From Phycisphaerales bacterium UBA2218 (GTDB taxonomy: Bacteria; Planctomycetota; Phycisphaerae; Sedimentisphaerales; Anaerobacaceae), in NCBI GenBank assembly GCA_002327785.1, contig DCUI01000129.1:1-21024 (forward strand): a stretch of 21,024 bases of DNA, written 5' to 3'. A model generated the notes under the pieces. That model did not search any database and was not told the origin of the DNA. It saw only the letters and a list, made by a program, of their open reading frames with translations. The position numbers were made by a program, and so were the translations under genes. Positions 15,030 to 21,024 of this stretch are shown here, in pieces (positions within the stretch are counted from its first letter, which is position 1; the number at the start of each line of letters is the position of its first letter).

Positions 15030-16460
15030 TCACTTCTTGCGTTTCGTGTTCCCGTTACCGCTTGCTTTCGGTTCGCCACTGGCCCCGGAGGCCACGGCGG
15101 CCGGACGCATTTCCCGCTCCAGTCGGGTATCGATTTCTTCGAGGAGTTTCTGCAGCCGCGCCACGATTTCCGGGTTCTCGGCGGCCACGTTGCGCGTCTC
15201 GCCCGGATCGGCCTCCAGATCGTACAGCCAAGGCGGGGGCGTGGCAGGTTTTCTGTCCAGTAGTGCCGCGGGTGGCAACTTACCGGCCCAACGTTCGCTC
15301 GGGACGTCGACGTGCAGCTTCCATTGGCCGTCCCGGATGGCGGCCATGCGACCGTCCCGGGCGCAATAGACGAGCGTATGGCGTGGGGAGCGGGCCCCGG
15401 CGGCGCCGAGCAGCAGCGTGCTGAAATCGAGGCCGTCAATGACCCGGTCTTGCGGAACCCCGGCCCCCGCCAAGCGGGCCAGCGTGGGATAGAAGTCCAT
15501 CATGGCCAGCAGGCCACCGCGGACCTGACCGACGGGTACATGTCCCGGCCAGCGGGCGATGCAGGGCACGAGGTGACCGCCCTCCCAGGTGCTGCCTTTG
15601 CCGCCGTGGAAGGGGGGCGCGGCCTGGCTAGAGGGGCCGTTGTCCGAGGTGAAGATCACCAGCGTGTTCTGGTCGAGGTCTTCCTCATGCAGTGTCTTGA
15701 GGATCTCGCCCACGCTCCAGTCGATCTCCTCGATCACATCGCCGTAGAGGCCACGCGCCGATTTGCCGCGGAAGCGATCGGAAACACGCAACGGGGTGTG
15801 CGGGGCGCCATGAGCGAGATAGAGAAAGAAGGGTTGGCCCTTGGACTTTTTGATGAACTGAATCGCCTCGGCCGTACAGGTCGCAGTCCACTCGTCCAAG
15901 TCGACGTCCTGGTTCGCCGCCAGCCGTTCTTCGCCCCGATAGAGGTCGGAGATGCCGTGGTTGGGGCCCGGCATCCCATAGTAGTAATCGAAGCCCTGGC
16001 GGGTGGGGAGGAATTCGGGCCGCGTGCCGAGGTGCCATTTGCCGACCATGCCAGTGGCATATCCCTGACCGCGCAGGAGCTCGGCCAGGGTGATCTCGGC
16101 AGGGTTGAGCCCTCTCTTGTCCGTGTTGCCCAACACCGCCACGTGCAGCCCCACGCGCTTGGGATAGCAGCCGGTCATCAGCGCGGCGCGGGTCGGAGTG
16201 CAGACGCCTGCCGGGGTGTGGAAATCGGTCAGACGCAGGCCTTCGGCCGCCATGCGGTCCAGGTTGGGGGTCTTGATGTTGCGGGCGCCATAACAGGAGA
16301 GATCCGCGTAGCCCAGATCGTCGGTCAGGATGAAGACGATGTTGGGCTTGGCGGTGGCAAAATTGACGGCTGCTTGGGGGGACGCGGTGCACCGGCCAGT
16401 TAGGAGCGCCGCCGTGGCGGCGGTGCAGGCTCTCAGGAATTCACGGCGTTGAAGGTCCAT
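15030..16460 (-). CDS. Exported type I sulfatase
   Basis: This 476-aa sulfatase starts at ATG 16460, with AAGGAG upstream; the open frame continues to 16817 but that part is not protein-like. The leader LQRREFLRACTAATAALL has a twin-arginine pair (R5-R6), and a Cys at 24 (LLTGRC) is a poor lipobox. Metal ligands D47-D48 and D273-N274 are present, the formylglycine motif is canonical CTPTR (C87, R91), and KWHLG with downstream FLYLAHGAPHTPL supply other active-site residues. The protein ends in a short Lys-rich tail (NTKRKK) as in many planctomycete sulfatases. It lies four bases after a 20-codon remnant of an HTH gene, whose promoter and leader now precede it. It should remove sulfate esters from a glycan in the periplasm; the exact substrate cannot be read from sequence. 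Confidence 0.92.
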   Translation of the reverse strand: MDLQRREFLRACTAATAALLTGRCTASPQAAVNFATAKPNIVFILTDDLGYADLSCYGARNIKTPNLDRMAAEGLRLTDFHTPAGVCTPTRAALMTGCYPKRVGLHVAVLGNTDKRGLNPAEITLAELLRGQGYATGMVGKWHLGTRPEFLPTRQGFDYYYGMPGPNHGISDLYRGEERLAANQDVDLDEWTATCTAEAIQFIKKSKGQPFFLYLAHGAPHTPLRVSDRFRGKSARGLYGDVIEEIDWSVGEILKTLHEEDLDQNTLVIFTSDNGPSSQAAPPFHGGKGSTWEGGHLVPCIARWPGHVPVGQVRGGLLAMMDFYPTLARLAGAGVPQDRVIDGLDFSTLLLGAAGARSPRHTLVYCARDGRMAAIRDGQWKLHVDVPSERWAGKLPPAALLDRKPATPPPWLYDLEADPGETRNVAAENPEIVARLQKLLEEIDTRLEREMRPAAVASGASGEPKASGNGNTKRKK

Positions 16461-16464
16461 GGAA

Positions 16465-16527
16465 TCAGCTCTCCTTGCGTGCCAGGCGTAAGATTTGCTC
16501 TTTGAGGACTGCAGCAATGTGCGGCAT
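16465..16527 (-). pseudogene. HTH regulator N-terminal remnant (20 codons)
   Basis: On the minus strand AGGAG, six bases, then ATG 16527 opens a 20-codon frame, MPHIAAVLKEQILRLARKES, ending in TGA at 16465. The first 19 residues match the N-terminus of the same planctomycete HTH family whose C-terminus lies at 12549-12932, and the frame breaks right after LARKE. The sulfatase start codon follows four bases later, and the sulfatase's AAGGAG site lies inside this remnant. It is best explained as the first exon-like piece of one gene cut by insertion of the sulfatase pair. It may now act as a short upstream ORF coupled to the sulfatase. Confidence 0.7.
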
Positions 16528-16591
16528 CGTCTTCTCCTGTTGATCCTTATCGCGCACCATTCCGCCTTGAGCGGCGCGCGATGTGACACAC

Positions 16592-16619
16592 ATAGTAGCA
16601 CGGCGAAGCATCTTGTGAA
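16592..16619 (-). promoter_or_regulatory. Promoter TTCACA-N16-TG-n-TACTAT
   Basis: On the minus strand TTCACA (16619-16614), a 16-bp spacer and TACTAT (16597-16592) preceded by TGC form a strong extended -10 promoter. It predicts a start near 16585, about 58 nt before the HTH remnant. It probably belonged to the HTH gene and now would transcribe the sulfatase. Confidence 0.55.
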
Positions 16620-16799
16620 CAGCAAATCCCTGTTCTGAGAATACTGGGCACCGAGACGACTCACATGGATCGTGTGGGGTACGACAAGGATATTCATCCC
16701 GATCGCCGTGGCGGCGGTCATCCTGATTGCAGCACGTATCCTGGAGCGAAAAGGCTGACGGTACCAGAATACCCTGTCATAGGCGATCCACGGGCTTTG

Positions 16800-16808
16800 T
16801 GTTACAAT
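16800..16808 (+). promoter_or_regulatory. Extended -10 promoter TGTTACAAT for recD2
   Basis: TG-T-TACAAT sits 11 bases before ATG 16820, with no good -35. Transcription would start near 16815, leaving a leader of about 5 nt and no Shine-Dalgarno site, so the message is probably leaderless or nearly so. Confidence 0.5.
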
Positions 16809-16819
16809 CGCGGCCACGA

Positions 16820-19057
16820 ATGCCCAGTCAGCCGCTACAACCTGTTGCCGCCATCCAACCCGAGACGATCGCGGGACTGGTCGAACGCGTTACGTTCCAC
16901 AACGATGAAACCGGCTTCTGTGTGCTGCGCATCAAGGCGCGCGGGCACCGCGAACTGGTGACCGTGGTCGGCACGCTTCCAGAAGTGCGCGCCGGGGAAT
17001 GGCTGGAGGCCCAGGGGCGGTGGATCGTCAACAAGGAATACGGGCAGCAGTTTCAGGCGGAAATCCTCCGCACCATGCCTCCGACCACGGTCGAGGGCAT
17101 CGAGAAGTACCTGGGCAGCGGCATGATCAAGGGCATCGGCCCGGTCTTGGCGGGCCGGATTGTGAAGGTCTACAAGGAGCGGACCTTCGAGATCATCGAC
17201 GCCGACCCGCACAGCCTCACCTACGTCACCGGCATCGGACCCACACGGAAGAAGACGATCAGCGAGGCTTGGGCACAACAGAAGGCCATCCGAGAAATCA
17301 TGGTCTTCCTGCACGGGCACAAGGTATCCACCAGCCGGGCCTTTCGCATCTTCAAGGCCTACGGCAGCGAAGCCATCGAGAAGGTCCGCCACGATCCGTA
17401 CCGCCTAGCCCGCGACATCCAGGGAATCGGGTTCAAGACCGCCGACGTAATCGCCGAAAGCGTGGGAATCGCCCAGCAGTCCGACCTGCGGGCCCGGGCC
17501 GGCGTGGAATACGTTCTTCTTCAACTGACCGAGGAGGGCCATTGCGGCTACGGCCGGGAGGAACTGGTCGCCATGGCCGCCGCCCTTCTGGAAATCCCCG
17601 ACGAAATCGTCCAGACGGCGGTGGAATACCTGCTCCAGGAGAAACGCATCATCGCCCGAACGCTGGATACCGATGCCGGGCCGGCGGCGGCCGTCTTCCT
17701 GGCGAGCCTGGACCTGGCGGAAAGGAACCTCGCCGCCAGCCTGATTGCTCGGCAGGCTGGCAAGCATCCCTGCCCACAGATCGATATGGAAAAGGCCCTC
17801 GCCTGGGTCGAGGGCAAGACCGGCCTGCAACTGGCGGCCCAGCAGCGCCAGGCGATTGAACTGGCGTGCCAGTCCAAGGTGCTGGTCATCACAGGCGGGC
17901 CCGGCGTGGGCAAGACCACCATCGTCAACTCCATCGTAAAGATCATGCGGGCCAAGAAGCTCCAGGTACGGCTGGCCGCGCCCACCGGTCGGGCTGCCAA
18001 GCGGATGGCCGAGGCGACGGGGTGTGAGGCCAAGACCATTCACCGGCTCCTGGTCTTCGATCCAAAAACCTTCCAGTTCAAGCACAACGCCAAGAACCCC
18101 CTGGATGGCGACGTATTCATTATCGACGAAACGTCGATGCTGGATATTTCGCTGGCGTGGCAGTTGGTGCGGGCCATGCCGCCGCATGCCGCCGTGATTC
18201 TCGTGGGCGATGTGGACCAGCTTCCCTCCGTCGGCCCGGGCTGCGTCCTGCGGGACATCATCGATTCCGGCCAGGTGCCGGTCTGCCGACTGACGGAGGT
18301 TTTCCGCCAGGCGGCCCGTAGCGCCATCGTTACCAACGCCCACCGGATCAATCAGGGCGAGATGCCCCTCTTTCCACTGGAGAAGGCCGAGGCCCCCGGC
18401 AGCACGGACTTCTACTTCGTGGAGGTCGCCGATCCCGACAAGGCGGTGGATATGCTCCGGCGCATGATGTGTGAGCACATTCCCCAGAAGTTCGGCTTCG
18501 ACCGGGTAGACGACATCCAGGTGCTCTCGCCGATGCAACGTGGTGTCCTGGGCTGCCGGAACCTCAACACGGTGCTTCAGGAGGCCCTGAACCCAACGGG
18601 CCCGGCCATCCAGCGGTACGGCTGGACCTTCCGCGTGCGCGACAAGGTCATGCAGATGGTCAACGACTACGACAAGGACGTCTTCAACGGCGACATCGGC
18701 CGCGTGGCCAAGATCGACGAAGTGGAGCAGGAGATGACGGTCCGCTTCGAGGACCGCCCCGTGCCGTACGACTTCAACGAACTGGACGAGCTTCACCTTT
18801 CCTACGCGACCACGGTCCACAAGAGCCAGGGCAGCGAGTATCCTGTGGTAGTCCTGCCCATCCATACCCAGCACTACATGATGCTCCAGCGGAACCTGCT
18901 CTATACGGCCATTACCCGCAGCCGCAAGCTGGTAGTACTGGTGGGCACACGCAAGGCCTTGGCCATCGCCGTCAAGAACATGGATGCCCGCCGGAGGGTA
19001 ACGCTGCTGAAGCAACGGCTGCAGGCATCTCGTGCCCTCGCAGGGTTGTCCCCGTAG
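16820..19057 (+). CDS. recD2: RecD2-type 5'-3' DNA helicase (SF1B)
   Basis: This 745-aa protein starts at ATG 16820 (MPSQPLQPVAAIQPETIAGLVERV), just after an extended -10 promoter; the open frame goes back to 16727 but the promoter and the family's usual start argue against that. An N-terminal OB-like domain (VTFHNDETGFCVLRIK) and helix-hairpin-helix segments (GSGMIKGIGPVLAGRIV, and TYVTGIGPTRKKTI) precede the motor. Walker A is GGPGVGKTT with K365, Walker B is IIDETSMLD with D436-E437, followed by GDVDQLPSVGPG and the C-terminal motif YATTVHKSQGSEYPVV with K668. This is the full RecD2 architecture found in bacteria, which acts without RecBC in replication-fork and mismatch or recombination repair. 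It is not part of the glycan or accessory groups by promoter type. Length is within the normal range and all motor motifs are intact. Confidence 0.95.
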   Translation: MPSQPLQPVAAIQPETIAGLVERVTFHNDETGFCVLRIKARGHRELVTVVGTLPEVRAGEWLEAQGRWIVNKEYGQQFQAEILRTMPPTTVEGIEKYLGSGMIKGIGPVLAGRIVKVYKERTFEIIDADPHSLTYVTGIGPTRKKTISEAWAQQKAIREIMVFLHGHKVSTSRAFRIFKAYGSEAIEKVRHDPYRLARDIQGIGFKTADVIAESVGIAQQSDLRARAGVEYVLLQLTEEGHCGYGREELVAMAAALLEIPDEIVQTAVEYLLQEKRIIARTLDTDAGPAAAVFLASLDLAERNLAASLIARQAGKHPCPQIDMEKALAWVEGKTGLQLAAQQRQAIELACQSKVLVITGGPGVGKTTIVNSIVKIMRAKKLQVRLAAPTGRAAKRMAEATGCEAKTIHRLLVFDPKTFQFKHNAKNPLDGDVFIIDETSMLDISLAWQLVRAMPPHAAVILVGDVDQLPSVGPGCVLRDIIDSGQVPVCRLTEVFRQAARSAIVTNAHRINQGEMPLFPLEKAEAPGSTDFYFVEVADPDKAVDMLRRMMCEHIPQKFGFDRVDDIQVLSPMQRGVLGCRNLNTVLQEALNPTGPAIQRYGWTFRVRDKVMQMVNDYDKDVFNGDIGRVAKIDEVEQEMTVRFEDRPVPYDFNELDELHLSYATTVHKSQGSEYPVVVLPIHTQHYMMLQRNLLYTAITRSRKLVVLVGTRKALAIAVKNMDARRRVTLLKQRLQASRALAGLSP

Positions 19058-19310
19058 AATGCCGCCGTCCTGGACGACCGTGTCCTGACCTTGACGGCAC
19101 CGACAGAAGTCTGACTTAAGCAGCCATAGCCATTCGACGAAATGGGTGACGCCATGGTAAAATCAATCCCAGAGGGTCTTTCCGGCTATCAAGGTGCTGC
19201 CTCCTGCCGGGGAAATGGCTATCTGTGGAGCCATGGTAGAACCCCTCCAGAGGGCAGTACAGAGCGGAGAATAGGGGGGGCCACATCGGGCCCGTTGGAG
19301 GGTGTAGCCC
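19058..19310. other. Intergenic region after recD2
   Basis: No firm gene is present. On the minus strand GGAGGGG precedes ATG 19234, which opens a 23-codon frame ending at 19163; it would be the last member of the unit read from 20787, but composition gives no support. GAGGG (minus strand, near 19311) can pair with CCCTC over a 5-nt loop just after the stop of the nuclease-like gene. There is no T-run. Confidence 0.35.
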
Positions 19311-19721
19311 TCACTCATCACTGCCCGCCGGGGTGTACCGCATCGGGTCAAATGCCTGCCGGTACATCTTCTCCAGTTTGGCGTAGAGGTCCTCATCCCA
19401 CTTCGGTGTATCGAGATCCTTGGGTCCGAGCACTACTGCCGGGATCTGGTTGTAGCGGTAGATCTTGTCCCGGGTCAGTACCTGCTCCTCTGGGTCTTTG
19501 GCGTCGGCGACATAGTCGATCACTCCGCCGTAGCTGTACAGCGTGAACGATGGTTTCCAGAGTTCATTCTTGCCCTCATGGTAGATGATGGTGGCCTGCT
19601 TGTAGAAGAACGGTACCCCATACCGATCCAGCATCCGACCTACCTTGAGCTCGTCCTTGGTCTCATACGGTGGGTCCAATTCGGTCAACATATCCTCGAG
19701 TTCTTCATTCGGGTTTTTCAA
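19311..19721 (-). CDS. Small nuclease-fold-like protein with degenerate active site
   Basis: This 136-aa protein starts at TTG 19721, preceded by GGAGGTG seven bases upstream inside the previous gene; the two genes overlap by 17 bp. The order of segments is that of small PD-(D/E)XK nucleases: a helix KDELKVGRMLDRYGVPFFY (22-40), a strand with W55-K56-P57-S58-F59 where active members have (R/H)PDF, and a strand GGVIDYVAD (65-73) where they have IEYxG. Here Asp of the PD motif is Ser58, the acidic residue of the next strand is D69, and no Lys follows at the usual spacing, so catalysis is doubtful. A C-terminal half with IPAVVLGPKDLDTPKWDEDLYAKLEKMY fits the same family shape. It may be a nuclease-derived binding protein. 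It is probably made together with the membrane protein encoded just upstream. The fold call is by pattern only. Confidence 0.6.
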   Translation of the reverse strand: MKNPNEELEDMLTELDPPYETKDELKVGRMLDRYGVPFFYKQATIIYHEGKNELWKPSFTLYSYGGVIDYVADAKDPEEQVLTRDKIYRYNQIPAVVLGPKDLDTPKWDEDLYAKLEKMYRQAFDPMRYTPAGSDE

Positions 19722-20787
19722 CTTCCTTCACCTCCTTTGTGACTTCCTTGGCGATTGCGGAGAGCTTGTGCTCTGTCCGCTCGATGACCTTGATGAGCCT
19801 GGAGTTGTGATGCTGGAGCTTCTCGGCGGCCTTGATGGTCTCATACAACTTCTGATGGTCGTACCGGGCCGTGTATTCCTGGGCTTTCGCAGTCAGTTCC
19901 CGGATGCGCTTTTCGTTCTCGGCAACGGCATGGTCCAGTCGTTCCAGACGGGTCTCAATCCCGACCATCTGGTTGTAGCGGGCAGCAAGCTCGGCAGATG
20001 CTTTCTTCTTGGCCGGTGTTGGAAGCTTGGCGAAGGCCTGCCGTGTTTCCTCCAGCCGGGCGATATGGCCGTGTCGCACTTGGTGGGCCTTGGCCCGAAG
20101 CTGTGCCATTCGTTCCGTCAGATAGCCTTCTGCGGGCAGCATGCGTTTGATTTGGAGCATGACATTGCTCGCTTCTTGGGGACGTTCGTGGAGTGTCTTG
20201 GTTTCCTTGCGGAGCTTTCGCAGGCCATGGTCAAGCCCCTTGGACAGGTGACGCTGCCGATACAGATCCGCCATGGTGCGCTTGATGTCCGGCAATTCCG
20301 GCCCAGGCAAACGAACGCGAGGCTGAAGGCGATGCCGATGCGAAACGAAAGCAAGGAGCCCGAAGATCAGGGCAACGACAATGATTGTGTGGATGATTTC
20401 CGTGGCAAGAACAACAGGCATTCCAAGCAACTGGGCGATGATGATGGTGGCGCCAAGGGCAATTCCCGCCCCAGCCCAGGAGCCGCCGATCTGGCGGATG
20501 GACTGGTACATGACAAAGGCCAGGATGATGATGGCAAAGCCGACAGCAATCGGCCCGAGGTTTCTGATGGAGAGGTCATTTGCCTGCTCCCACCACACGA
20601 GGCCGATAGAAAGAGCAAAGCCAATCGCTGCGGACATCGCGATAGCCGGCCGCTGTTTCTCGAAGCGTTTGCCAAGCACGGCATAAACCGCAGAGGTAAA
20701 GAACGCAAAAGCGAGGATGAAGTCCGGGAGATAGCTGTCGAGCAGTTCTTCCAGACGCCAGTCGTACCACCAGTCTTCGAGTCTCAT
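19705..20787 (-). CDS. Five-TM membrane protein with long cytoplasmic coiled coil
   Basis: I do not recognise a named family. From ATG 20787 the protein has 360 aa. Five hydrophobic segments are visible at about 20-38, 48-66, 76-95, 104-128 and 131-149, then a basic switch (HRHRLQPRVRLPG) and a 210-residue, highly charged, mainly helical region to the C-terminus, ending in a Lys/Glu-rich stretch (EVTKEVKEVEKPE). The start is chosen because a TATAAATA box lies 24 bp before it; the in-frame ATG at 20850 lies upstream of that box. There is no Shine-Dalgarno site, so the message may be leaderless. The downstream gene overlaps by 17 bp. The layout of membrane anchor plus long coiled coil resembles sensor, tether or envelope-scaffold proteins of accessory systems, but no function can be assigned. 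Confidence 0.7.
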   Translation of the reverse strand: MRLEDWWYDWRLEELLDSYLPDFILAFAFFTSAVYAVLGKRFEKQRPAIAMSAAIGFALSIGLVWWEQANDLSIRNLGPIAVGFAIIILAFVMYQSIRQIGGSWAGAGIALGATIIIAQLLGMPVVLATEIIHTIIVVALIFGLLAFVSHRHRLQPRVRLPGPELPDIKRTMADLYRQRHLSKGLDHGLRKLRKETKTLHERPQEASNVMLQIKRMLPAEGYLTERMAQLRAKAHQVRHGHIARLEETRQAFAKLPTPAKKKASAELAARYNQMVGIETRLERLDHAVAENEKRIRELTAKAQEYTARYDHQKLYETIKAAEKLQHHNSRLIKVIERTEHKLSAIAKEVTKEVKEVEKPE

Positions 20788-20810
20788 ACGGGACCTATTG
20801 GCGCCGCTAC

Positions 20811-20820
20811 TATTTATATG
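20811..20820 (-). promoter_or_regulatory. TATA-like box CATATAAATA
   Basis: The minus-strand sequence CATATAAATA ends 23 bp before ATG 20787. By archaeal spacing (TATA centre at about -27) transcription would begin at or next to the start codon. Read on the plus strand the box (TATTTATATG) could also serve the small ORF at 20899. Confidence 0.45.
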
Positions 20821-20832
20821 TTGCGCTTTTCT

Positions 20833-20868
20833 GGGCCAGTTCAGCGGCATTCTGAGCTGAGCTGGCCC
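20833..20868 (+). promoter_or_regulatory. 13-bp hairpin in the leader of the small ORF
   Basis: GGGCCAGTTCAGC (20833-20845) pairs with GCTGAGCTGGCCC (20856-20868) over 13 bp, including a U-G pair that only exists in plus-strand RNA, around a 10-nt loop. It lies between the divergent TATA-like box and the ORF at 20899, so it suggests a plus-strand transcript. Confidence 0.5.
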
Positions 20869-20898
20869 GGGAGAGGGTGGCTTAGGGGAGGTGACGAG

Positions 20899-21003
20899 AT
20901 GGGAGGGCGTTCAACATGTGGAAGGCTCACGAGCGAGTCCGAATGCAGGGTCAATGCGTTTGCTTCGGTTGTTACTCGGGAGAGGCGCGAAAGTCTTTTA
21001 TAG
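20899..21003 (+). CDS. Possible 34-aa small protein
   Basis: ATG 20899 follows GGGGAGGTG by five bases, the same ribosome site used by the other accessory genes. The frame encodes 34 residues (starts MGGRSTCGRL, ends VTRERRESLL) and stops at TAG 21001-21003 inside a palindrome with a T-run. The peptide is basic and has two Cys but no recognisable motif. Upstream are a TATA-like box and a strand-specific hairpin, so promoter, leader, ribosome site and terminator are all present in order. Against it: short length and no family. It is divergent from the membrane-protein gene. Confidence 0.35.
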   Translation: MGGRSTCGRLTSESECRVNAFASVVTRERRESLL

Positions 21004-21021
21004 TGAACTTTCGCACTTTTT
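20987..21021 (+). terminator. Palindrome with T-run at window end (terminator or operator)
   Basis: GCGAAAGT (20987-20994) and ACTTTCGC (21007-21014) are a perfect 8-bp inverted repeat followed by ACTTTTTG, which fits a terminator for the 34-aa ORF, whose stop lies in the loop. The loop contains CTTTTATA, so the same sequence could be a TATA-like box with a flanking operator for a gene beyond the window. Confidence 0.45.
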
Positions 21022-21024
21022 GAT

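Noticed and set aside
14619..15033. Minus-strand open frames of about 130 codons between the sulfatases
   Set aside because: No ribosome site, two overlapping frames are equally open, and composition is not protein-like.
15312..16403. Long plus-strand open frame opposite sulfatase 2
   Set aside because: It is a shadow of the sulfatase gene, with low-complexity Ala/Gly/Arg-rich translation and no start signals.
12933..16470. Transposon or insertion sequence carrying the sulfatase pair
   Set aside because: No transposase, terminal inverted repeats or target duplication could be found at either junction; the insertion is supported only by the split HTH gene.
17405..19015. 536-codon antisense open frame under recD2
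   Set aside because: The plus strand carries all RecD2 motifs; the antisense frame is a codon-bias shadow.
19163..19234. 23-codon ORF with GGAGGGG ribosome-like site after the nuclease-like gene
   Set aside because: The site is not the exact GGAGGTG of its neighbours, the peptide has no features, and nothing else supports it.

Overview
The host looks like a GC-rich bacterium of the PVC group, most likely a planctomycete (Phycisphaerae-like). The signs are several formylglycine sulfatases with Tat or lipoprotein leaders, a beta-propeller protein opening with the WPSWRGP motif, a RecD2 helicase, and remnants of an HTH regulator family that I recognise from planctomycetes. This is inferred from gene content only; there is no rRNA or tRNA in the window.

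Layout. (1) 1-4214: the C-terminal part of a GH95 alpha-L-fucosidase, then a very long secreted protein that joins a sulfatase, an SGNH/GDSL esterase and a GH43-like five-bladed propeller in one chain. (2) 4215-9622: an accessory block. It holds an unknown 192-aa protein with a stop-codon-overlapping terminator, then about 1.3 kb without convincing genes. That stretch carries degenerate ~34-bp direct repeats, a duplicated 79-bp structured element and perfect DnaA boxes. It is followed by a divergent 59-aa gene and a two-gene operon encoding an unknown 202-aa protein and a 704-aa HerA-like ATPase fused to a winged helix and a PD-(D/E)XK-like nuclease. (3) 9665-16527: polysaccharide and surface genes again: a PQQ-type propeller, a sialidase-like protein, and two sulfatases that lie between the two halves of a broken HTH-regulator gene. 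(4) 16800-19057: recD2 with an extended -10 promoter and almost no leader. (5) 19058-21024: a second accessory patch, with a five-TM coiled-coil protein, an overlapping degenerate nuclease-like protein and a small ORF.

How it fits together. Regions 1 and 3 read as a locus for breaking down a sulfated, fucose-containing (perhaps sialylated) glycan: sulfatases remove sulfate, the esterase deacylates, and the GH95, GH43-like and sialidase-like enzymes trim sugars. The genes of regions 2 and 5 have a different signature: GGAGGTG Shine-Dalgarno sites 5-7 nt from the start, TTG starts with gene overlaps, and TTAAATA/TATAAATA boxes resembling archaeal TATA elements. They carry no export signals. I infer that they belong to an integrated or integrating replicon whose origin may be the 5.3-6.7 kb region.

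The most interesting points are the origin-like repeat region beside the ATPase-nuclease operon, the hairpin that covers that operon's ribosome binding site, the HTH gene split by the sulfatase pair, the triple-enzyme fusion, and a sulfatase whose catalytic motif reads CCCSR instead of CxPxR.
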